From positions 7,501 to 71,500 of the forward strand of contig CAJHNH020002545.1 of assembly GCA_905116865.2 (NCBI GenBank): a stretch of DNA of 64,000 nt, read 5' to 3'. The notes beneath the pieces were generated by a model. That model saw only the letters and a program-made list of their open reading frames with translations. It made no database searches and had not been told where the DNA came from. The DNA is from Candidula unifasciata. Taxonomy: Eukaryota > Mollusca > Gastropoda > Stylommatophora > Geomitridae. Position 1 is the stretch's first letter; every line of letters starts with the position of its first letter. A program made the translations under genes and the position numbers. This document shows positions 57,095 through 64,000 of this stretch, one piece after another.

Positions 57095-57096
<2 letters not shown>
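56576..57096. other. Unassigned sequence
   Basis: A GGGCCAAATGTGACCGGCCC stretch near 57013 resembles hAT ends of the GGCCCGC type, but the partner end is not evident. Confidence 0.35.

Positions 57097-57126
<30 letters not shown>
57097..57126. repeat. Poly-G tract
   Basis: About 30 consecutive G residues. Confidence 0.95.
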
Positions 57127-57127
<1 letters not shown>

Positions 57128-57242
57128 GGCTTGGGGCCACTGACCCGTGACGGTTCCCGTTTACTAATATTTTGAGCGAAATTAGTTTGAATGGCCGGGG
57201 TCAATAGCGTGGGCTTTGTAAAGGCTTTATAATTCCGTGGGG

Positions 57243-57505
57243 AAAGCCTCAGTGGTGTAGCAACTAGATACTCGCTTGTGGATCGGAAGGTCGTGGGTTG
57301 CCGGACTTCCCCCCCCCCGTAAAAAATGACCTTGGCTTCCAGTTGAACCCAGCCTTAATAGGGTAACAGGTGCAGTCCTGGGAAGTAAAGGCGGTTGGCG
57401 TGATGTTGGCCACATCCCCCCATAGAGTGTCGAATGGCCTAAAAAAATATAGGTCTAGCCGTAAATGCCCAATAAACACGAAGGCGAGGAAAAGGGTCAT
57501 TTACT
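57243..57505 (+). mobile_element. tRNA-derived SINE family A
   Basis: Forward copy: head AGCCTCAGTGGTGTAGCAAC and GTGGATCGGAAGGTCGTGG, body AGTCCTGGGAAGTAAAGGCG, GGCGTGATGTTGGCCACAT and AAATATAGGTCTAGCCGTAA. The B box is damaged (GGTTGCCGG). Confidence 0.87.
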
Positions 57506-57968
57506 TGACTTTCATAATTCGGCAACGCTGCGTTCGATTCCAACTGTGCACAGTTTGGCAGCAGACCGCCCTGAGCTGGCTTCAACAATCGTATCCAGTG
57601 GCAAATTAAAAGTTAGTGGCGCATGCTTTACTTTGCAGACCAAACCGCCGACCTTTTAAAATAAAAATATTGTTTAATTTTCTGGCGAAATCACAACAGC
57701 CAAAAAGTATCTTTGCCTGAATTCCGTGAGCTTTATCATCACTTATTAGATAATTAATTAACCTGCCGATGGAGACAGCACACGTGTATCGATTGTAATT
57801 GATCGATCACAGGAATCAATGTTCCCACAAAAGCCTTAACTAAGTCAAAACTAATGGTATATCAGAGTTTGCTCTAGTATCTATCGAAGAGAAGAGAATC
57901 ACACACGCACTCCAAATTTGAAAGTATGTCTTATATGGCTGCAGACACAAACAATACCAGTATGCTAG
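57506..57968. other. Unassigned sequence
   Basis: No gene or repeat recognised. Confidence 0.35.
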
Positions 57969-58080
57969 CTTCTACTTCTTCTTCTTCTGCTTATTTTCCT
58001 TTTTCTTCTTCTTCTTCTTCTTCTTCTTCTTCTTCTTCTTCTTCTTCTTCTTCTCTTCTTCTTCTTCTTCTTCTTCTTCT
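57969..58080 (-). repeat. (TTC)n microsatellite, tail of family D
   Basis: TTC repeat abutting the family D fragment at 58085. Confidence 0.9.
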
Positions 58081-58150
58081 CGTGTACCGGCTGTAAACGT
58101 CAGCGAATACTTCTAGCAATTCATCCACCTCTGGACTATAGTTTTGTAAT
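58081..58150 (-). mobile_element. Family D fragment
   Basis: CGGCTGTAAACGTCAGCGAA and TCCACCTCTGGACTATAG match the tail-proximal part of family D. Confidence 0.65.
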
Positions 58151-58317
58151 TATGGAGACAACATAGGTTAAACATCACGTCAATATAAGGAGGGTTTATT
58201 TGAAAACTTGTTGTGCCTCACGGCGCGTAATTAAATGCTGAATATAATCATGTCATAGCAGTGTGATAACTACTGACCAGTGAGTCAAAGATCACGCGGT
58301 GCAAGACTATCTTAGAT

Positions 58318-59482
58318 ACTCTATTTAATATATCGTTCACGTAAATGTAGTCATGTTTTCAAAGACAATCTTAGACATTCTATTTAATGGAATCGTTCAC
58401 GTAAATGTAGTCATGTTTTCAAAGACAATCTTAGACATTCTATTTAATGGAATCGTTCGCGTAAATGTAGTCATGTTTTCAAAGACAATCTTAGACATTC
58501 TATTTAATGGAATCGTTCGCGTAAATGTAGTCATGTTTTCCAAGACAATCTTAGATACTCTGTTTAATGGAATCGTTCGCGGAAATGTAGTCATGTTTTC
58601 CAAGACAATCCTAGATACTCTGTTTAATGGAATCGTTCGCGGAAATGTAGTCATGTTTTCCAAGACAATCCTAGATACTCTATTTAATGGAATCGTTCGC
58701 GTAAATGTAGTCATGTTTTCCAAGACAATCCTAGATACTCTATTTAATGGAATCGTTCGCGTAAATGTAGTCATGTTTTCCAAGACAATCTTAGATACTC
58801 TGTTTAATGGAATCGTTCGCGGAAATGTAGTCATGTCTTCAAAGACAATACAATCTTAGACATTCTATTTAATGGAATCGTTCGCGGAAATGTAGTCATG
58901 TTTTCCAAGACAATCTTAGATACTCTATTTAATGGAATCGTTCGCGGAAATGTAGTCATGTTTTCCAAGACAATCCTAGATACTCTATTTAATGGAATCG
59001 TTTATGGAAATGTAGTCATGTTTTCCAAGACAATCTTAGATTCTCTAAATTTATGGAATCGTTCGCGTAAATGTAGTCATGTTTTCCAAGACAATCCTAG
59101 ATACTCTATTTAATGGAATCATTCGGGTAAACGTAGTCATATTTTCCAAGAGAATCTTAGATACTCTATTTAATGGAATCGTTCGCGGAAATGTAGTCAT
59201 GTTTTCAAAGACAATCTTAGACATTCTATTTAATGGAATCGTTCGGTAAATGTAGTCATGTTTTCAAAGACAATCTTAGACATTCTATTTAATGGAATCG
59301 TTCGCGTAAATGTAGTCATGTTTTCCAAGAAAATCTTAGATACTCTGTTTAATGGAATCGTTCGCGGAAATGTAGTCATGTTTTTCAGATTCTATCGTTC
59401 GCGGAAATGTAGTCATGCTTTCCAAGACAATCTTAGATGCTCTATTTAATAGAATCGTTCGAAATGTAGTCATGTTTTCCAC
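58318..59482 (+). repeat. Minisatellite, 60-bp unit, about 19 copies
   Basis: Units of TTTTCCAAGACAATCTTAGA plus TACTCTATTTAATGGAATCG and TTCGCGTAAATGTAGTCATG. Variants (CCAAG/AAAAG, GTAAA/GGAAA, ATACT/ACATT) are grouped among neighbours, as expected from local unit duplication. Open frames on both strands have a 20-residue period and are not genes. Confidence 0.96.
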
Positions 59483-59764
59483 GTAGAAATAAATGCACTG
59501 TGCTGCGATTCTCCACTCAGGCTTGAGTTAGAAGTGGAACGGGGCACTTATGGGCTTACAATCTCCTGCCATGTTGTTGATCCTTTGGAAAACCCAAACC
59601 AACCTTTTAGTGTCAGGCAGATGTAATTTAGCCCAGTTTCCTGTAGGAAGTTTGTAATTTATGTAATAAATCTGTGGCCAGATTGAGTTAAAACAATTAC
59701 GTTTTGAAGGAGACTGAGTTTAGTAATCGTTTTGGATCAGTATGGGTTCGTGAAACTGTTCCCG
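59483..59764. other. Unassigned sequence
   Basis: No feature seen. Confidence 0.3.
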
Positions 59765-59950
59765 CTTCTTGTTCACCGACGGTAAAAATCCGTCAGAACT
59801 TTGTGGTTTTTCGTCCACTGCCGGACCGGTCTTGTCACAGAGCTCAAGTTTTGCGCGCACTTGCGTTTCACAGATTTGGCTTAGTTGTATGCAGGCTGTT
59901 GGTTCCTCCCCTCTCTGGTAGAGGCACTCCAATTTTGATGGAAGCACTCC
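59765..59950 (-). mobile_element. Family D interspersed repeat, tail not visible
   Basis: GTAAAAATCCGTCAGAACTT, CACTTGCGTTTCACAGATTT and CTCTGGTAGAGGCACTCC follow the family D order, diverged. Confidence 0.6.
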
Positions 59951-59960
59951 TAATTATACA

Positions 59961-59995
59961 TGTGTGTGTGCGTGTGTGTGTGTGCGCGCGCGCGT
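59961..59995. repeat. Short GT/GC repeat
   Basis: TGTGTGTGCGTGTGTGTGTG followed by CGCG units. Confidence 0.9.
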
Positions 59996-59996
59996 G

Positions 59997-60222
59997 TAGT
60001 TGCGTGTCCTTTACAGGACGTTGCAGAACCAACTCTTTTGTTGGGGGGCTGTTGTGATTTTTTTCTAGGCATATTTTATGTCCAGTAATTTACTTTTTGC
60101 CTACTGAATACTTCAGGTCTGGATACCAAGGCAAGGTGGTCTGCTGCCAGATCACCTGCAGCTGGGATCAAACCCAGCACCCTGTCATTACGAAGCGCGT
60201 TCGCAATACCTAGGCTGCAGAC
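59997..60222 (-). mobile_element. tRNA-derived SINE family C
   Basis: Blocks GTTGCGTGTCCTTTACAGGA, TGATTTTTTTCTAGGCATAT and CATTACGAAGCGCGTTCGCA. In complement the B-box-like GGGTTTGATCCC is present. Confidence 0.8.
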
Positions 60223-60545
60223 TCCTATATATATATATTCACAATGTATGTCCTTACGGACAGTAGCCGTACTGTGCAGGTTGCCCTAGCTAATGTGACT
60301 ATGATGGCCGGCACTCGCTGACACAACTAGTGGTGATCCGGTTTTAAAACGTTCCAGTGCTTACCACTTTGATCCATATCAATATATCATTCCATCATAA
60401 ATCTACCTGTGATTGCTGTTATGTACATTCTTTGAAGATGATTGTGTTGGCCTTCCCTTACATTCCACATGCACACAACAGAACGGTGTGATGAAGTTTT
60501 TTAGCTTGCCAAGTTAACCATGTTACATCGGTATGTTCCAACTGG
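60223..60545. other. Unassigned, with one half of a duplicated flank
   Basis: The segment GGCCTTCCCTTACATTCCAC plus ATGCACACAACAGAAC at about 60450 is repeated near 60907 on the other side of the MITE at 60546. Confidence 0.5.
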
Positions 60546-60722
60546 TATACAATACAGACCGCTTAAAGCTATCTCGGATATGGCGAATTTCTGTTGTGAA
60601 GAACAATTTGTTTATCCCCGGCAAATTTCTTTGGCTTGAAATCTGGATTAGAGGAATTTCTTATAAGAATAATAATTTCTTGGGTCCCCGGAGAGTTCGC
60701 CTTATCAGGTCTGCCCTGTACA
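60546..60722. mobile_element. pogo/Tc1-like MITE, copy 2
   Basis: CAATACAGACCGCTTAAAGC, GCGAATTTCTGTTGTGAAGA and CGCCTTATCAGGTCTGCCCT parallel the copy at 55803. Confidence 0.65.
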
Positions 60723-61086
60723 TACATGGTGTTCGTCCATCACAAGCGAGGAGGACCACTGGTTCCTTCGTCCATCATGAAACTATAGTCGAGTTCTGTG
60801 AGTCCGCAGGTGATGCACTCACCTGCATACACATCTCCTCCTTTTACAGGTACCAAATCTGTATGTAGCTGCTGTTACAATTACTCTCGGGAGACGAGTG
60901 TATTGGCTTCCCCTTACATTCCACACGCACACAACAGAACACCGTAATTATGTTTTTTGCTTGTCTTGATGCAGGTAGCAGCGACTCTATGGCAAATGTA
61001 GTTAGTATAAATTAGCTAGCCTTTAGGCTTCCAAGTTTATATGCTTTTAGAATCAGGTGCACAATTTTTGCTAATTTATTTGTCGC
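60723..61086. other. Unassigned, with second duplicated flank
   Basis: Contains GGCTTCCCCTTACATTCCAC near 60907, matching 60450. Otherwise nothing seen. Confidence 0.4.
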
Positions 61087-61088
61087 TA

Positions 61089-61270
61089 TAGTGGTGGCCA
61101 AAAGTTTAAGACCACCTGGAAATATTCCTCACTTCTTCAACGACTGTTCAAGAGTAGCACGGCAGTAACCGCCTTTAGTGAGCCCGAAAATAATTGATGA
61201 AATACCCTGTAATAGTATACAGAAATTAATTATTCACTGCCTTGTCTTCAACTTTTGGACATCACTGTAT
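61089..61270. mobile_element. Tc1/mariner-type MITE
   Basis: Left end TAGTGGTGGCCAAAAGTTTA and right end in complement ACAGTGATGTCCAAAAGTTG form imperfect inverted repeats of the form common in Tc1-like elements. The element is flanked by TA on both sides. About 180 bases, no transposase. Confidence 0.82.
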
Positions 61271-61500
61271 ATAAAACGTTGATATCCAGTATTTGGGGCC
61301 GATTGTGGTATGGCTACAGTCTTCTCAATGGACAGTCTATGAAGGCTCAGTTGGCTGGGTGACACCTGGAGAATTGAGGATGGCAGAGTCCCTAAGGACA
61401 TCCTCTATGGTAATGTGTCCGAGCAAGTTTCAGACTTTTAAAGAGTTCTAATCACTTTAGGTGGTGAGTGCAGGGACTGGCCAGCTGGTGCTGCAGAATC
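61271..61500. other. Unassigned sequence
   Basis: Possibly the upstream part of the RNase H element (GTCGGCTGGGTGACACC-like text), not assignable. Confidence 0.3.
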
Positions 61501-62235
61501 AGAAGTTCAGCAAATGATTCATGACAATTCCAGTCCAAGTGAAGTGATTATCCGTACAGATGGCTCTGTGCTGAGAGGCAGACAAAGTACATGGGGGTTT
61601 ATAGAGAAAGCGAATGGATGTCGCACTGTATTGAGAGGCAGACGAAGTACATGGGGGTTCATAGAGAAAGCGAATGGATGTCGCTTAGTGCGACAAAGCT
61701 TTGGTATGATATCACAACATCTAGTTTGAGAATGGAGGTGGAGGTAGTCACTGCTGCCTTCCGCTGGCTTGCGATCTCAACTGTACACACATGCCGTGTG
61801 TAACTGACTCACAGAGCATGCTGAGATTGGTGGAGACATGCCTGCAAGCATCACTTCAGAGATCCCCGGTAGTTAGCGTCTTTTGGATATTTACTCCAGG
61901 TGATGCTGGTGTGTTAGGAAATGAGCAGGCAGATATATTGGCTGGCTCTGCACAACTTGGTGGTGAACTGATGTATGACAAGCTAGATACTGTGAGGGCT
62001 CTTTGGGAGCGAGTGCGGAGGCAGAGATAGATCCTTACGGTCCGAGGAGAATGGCGTTGTGAGGAATTAACAGTGGATCTGGCAGATGCTTAACACTCAG
62101 GGGAAGGGCAAGACGCATATACAATTAGATAGTTATTGGTGCCATCGGAAATGCAACTCTTCGTTTGCTGCTGAAGATGGGGACAGAGCGCTTATGGGAG
62201 TGTCCCGATTGCTGTGATGTCGATTTCTAATTCAA
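61501..62235 (+). pseudogene. RNase H-bearing retroelement remnant
   Basis: Motifs in order: VIIRTDGSVLRGRQSTWGF, SLRMEVEVVTAAFRWLAIST, VTDSQSMLRLVETCLQ and GDAGVLGNEQADILAGSAQL. A 60-base internal direct duplication (about 61566-61623 against 61629-61686) repeats the strand after the first Asp. Several stops. The C-terminal part (62030-62230) is decayed. Confidence 0.8.
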
Positions 62236-62239
62236 CATT

Positions 62240-62760
62240 CTATGGTGAACTAAAGAAGGTGAGATGTCGAGGCTGACCTATTCTACGATATAAAGACGTG
62301 TGCAAGCGAGACATGAATAATACAGGTATTGAGGTGGACTCAGGGGAACAAAATGCCATGGACCGTGTTGTGTGGAGGGGGTATATCAGGAGGGGAAAGA
62401 TAATAAAGGAAGAAAGGATGGGAGCTGAGCGTCTGAGAAGAAACAGACTCAACTCAGACGCTGACAGCAGTAGTTCTGAAATCCCTTGCTATCATTATAA
62501 AAGACTTCTTAACGCGGGCGAGCTTTGCTGTCACACTCGCCATCGGGCTGCGAGTCCCATGTCTTCACGTAGAGCAATAACACTATCTTGCAGAAAGACG
62601 GAAAGGTGCCAGTCAGTGGTATTGTTAGTATTCCCAATTTCCAAAACACAAACCATTAGTTGTAATGACCATTGCATATCTGGAATCCATTCAGACCACA
62701 CATCGTTAGGTGGCATGCACCTCATGACATTATCTGATGTTTATTAATTTGGTATTTTAA
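62240..62760 (+). mobile_element. LINE 3' end
   Basis: Forward frame: YKDVCKRDMNNTGIEVDSGE, AMDRVVWRGYIRRGKIIKEE and ERLRRNRLNSDADSSSSEIP, followed by a CHTRHRAASPMSSR-like C-terminus, a pattern frequent at the end of invertebrate LINE ORF2. It follows the RNase H remnant in the same orientation but belongs to another family. Confidence 0.65.
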
Positions 62761-63335
62761 CTTCATGTATCAAGTTTTGCTGTATTGTGTATGTTTGGGT
62801 CTGTAAAAGCTTATTGTGAGGGTTATGCATTATTAAATACCGTGGTATTTTATATTTGTTTTGTGTTGTTCGTTCATTTTATTATTTTGTTTAGTATTTC
62901 CTTTCTGGAGCTGATGAGTGCTAGCTGTTGCTTCATGTACTGCTGGTTTTTTCCGGTGTGATGTCCATATGTTGACTGGACACAAAGGGCAAGTGAATGC
63001 AAGGGTCATTGAGAATAGATCCATCGATTGGTTTGTCCTCTCCTGGCTGCACCTAAAGGGTTATCGTACCATCCTGAGATTTAAAAATCTCATAGTTGAT
63101 GGCAGACCAAGATGGCAGACCTCAGCTACCCTGACCAACCTCCTTACTGAAAAAAGTCATACCCAACGTTTAATTTTCTCGGTAAATAATGAAGATTTAA
63201 ACCTGAAATCATGCAAGCTTGAAATGTCAGTATTGTATGTAAACAAAAATATGGTAACTCATTATGACAAAATACATCGTTGATATGATGAAATATAGGG
63301 TAAGGATTGCTTGAGGGAAAGCTAATGAAAGCAGA
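62761..63335. other. Unassigned sequence
   Basis: AT-rich, with no recognisable gene. Confidence 0.35.
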
Positions 63336-63605
63336 TCAATACATACAGCTGTGAGGAAACGACAAGCACTGTTCTTTGCTCATGTGATGAGGAGAGAGGC
63401 TAAGGAGATTGTTATAGGGTCTGGGAAGATCAACGGTAGAAGAGGAAGAGGCAGACCAAGAGGTGATGATAGATGGACTGCAACGGTTACCTGGAGGGAT
63501 ATCATCGGTGGAACTGATCCAGACAACAGGGGACAGGGATTTGTGGAGATGCATGAACACTTACACCAGTCGGCAGAGCACGAGATGATGATGATAGGGC
63601 AAGGA
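63336..63605 (+). mobile_element. RTE-like LINE, 3'-terminal fragment
   Basis: Forward frame RKRQALFFAHVMRREAKEIV, then GSGKINGRRGRGRPRGDDRW and TWRDIIGGTDPDNRGQG, the typical C-terminus, ending in a GATGATGATGATAGG tail. Only about 270 bases are left. Confidence 0.78.
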
Positions 63606-64000
63606 TAATGTGCATTAGAAACAGTAAACTGTTGTAACATTTCTTGTTGTGCAAACAGAACCGTGAATATTCACAATCATTTCTGTGATGTGTATGGGAG
63701 CTGTTCAGTTGTCAGGAGCACTGCTGGTCATTGGATTCAGTGAGTTAAGGCGTCAGAAATTCTGAGACGTTTCTGAGAATGTTATACATGCTGTGAAGAA
63801 ATATCAAGGTAAACAGGAAAACGTGATACTGTTAAGTCGTGTATGCCCTCATTTCACATTATCGTTAATCCTACAAATAAATGAATGAAAGGAGATTACA
63901 TAGAAAACTGAATGCTGGACATTTAATTTTTTATATAATACATAAAGGACATAATGAGTTATACTGTCAGGGAATCTCAGCCATTTCACAAGAAATACAG
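63606..64000. other. Unassigned sequence
   Basis: No gene or repeat recognised up to the window end. Confidence 0.35.

Overview
This looks like nuclear DNA of an invertebrate animal, most likely a mollusc; the species is not identifiable from the sequence. The signs are GT-AG introns of several to tens of kilobases, tRNA-derived SINEs, non-LTR retrotransposons of the I/Nimb and RTE-like kinds, hAT and Tc1-type MITEs, and an exceptional load of micro- and minisatellites. I see no bacterial operons, CRISPR array, rRNA or intact tRNA gene.

The only host gene I can support lies on the + strand. It encodes a DUF229 protein (alkaline-phosphatase/sulfatase-like superfamily) spread over about 52 kb. 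Eight exons are visible: A (to 4334), B (33806-33992), C (about 38228-38409), D (41608-41828), E (49430-49590), F (52194-52391), G (52884-53166) and H (55462-55674, ending in TAG). Splice phases agree at every junction I could test (A/B, C/D, D/E, E/F, F/G, G/H), and together the exons give roughly 630 residues, about right for the family. Two places are broken. Exon A lacks one base near 4097. Exon C has lost its acceptor and its reading frame amid CT-rich repeats.

Layout: 1-3.8 kb, trinucleotide and TTTC repeats. 3.8-5.2 kb, exon A and a SINE. 5.7-8.1 kb, CA/CAGA/CT tracts and a minisatellite. 8.7-16 kb, retroelement pieces, a 485-bp tandem duplication and a foldback element. 16.27-20.11 kb, an I/Nimb-type LINE with an 11-bp target-site duplication, inserted in a SINE. 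21-33 kb, minisatellites of 36/37, 32, 22, 20, 40 and 39 bp. 33.8-55.7 kb, exons B-H, with introns holding a 45-bp array, a repeat made from the end of exon C, three degenerate minus-strand LINEs and more arrays. 54.9 kb, a SPIN-like hAT MITE. 55.8-64 kb, MITEs, a 60-bp array and RNase H/LINE remnants.

The most interesting material is in the repeats. An interspersed element here called family D carries a GAA-type tail, and copies of it lie at the start of two unrelated minisatellites whose units match opposite ends of the element. The 3' end of coding exon C, with its splice donor, has itself become a tandem repeat. A SPIN-like transposon suggests horizontal transfer.
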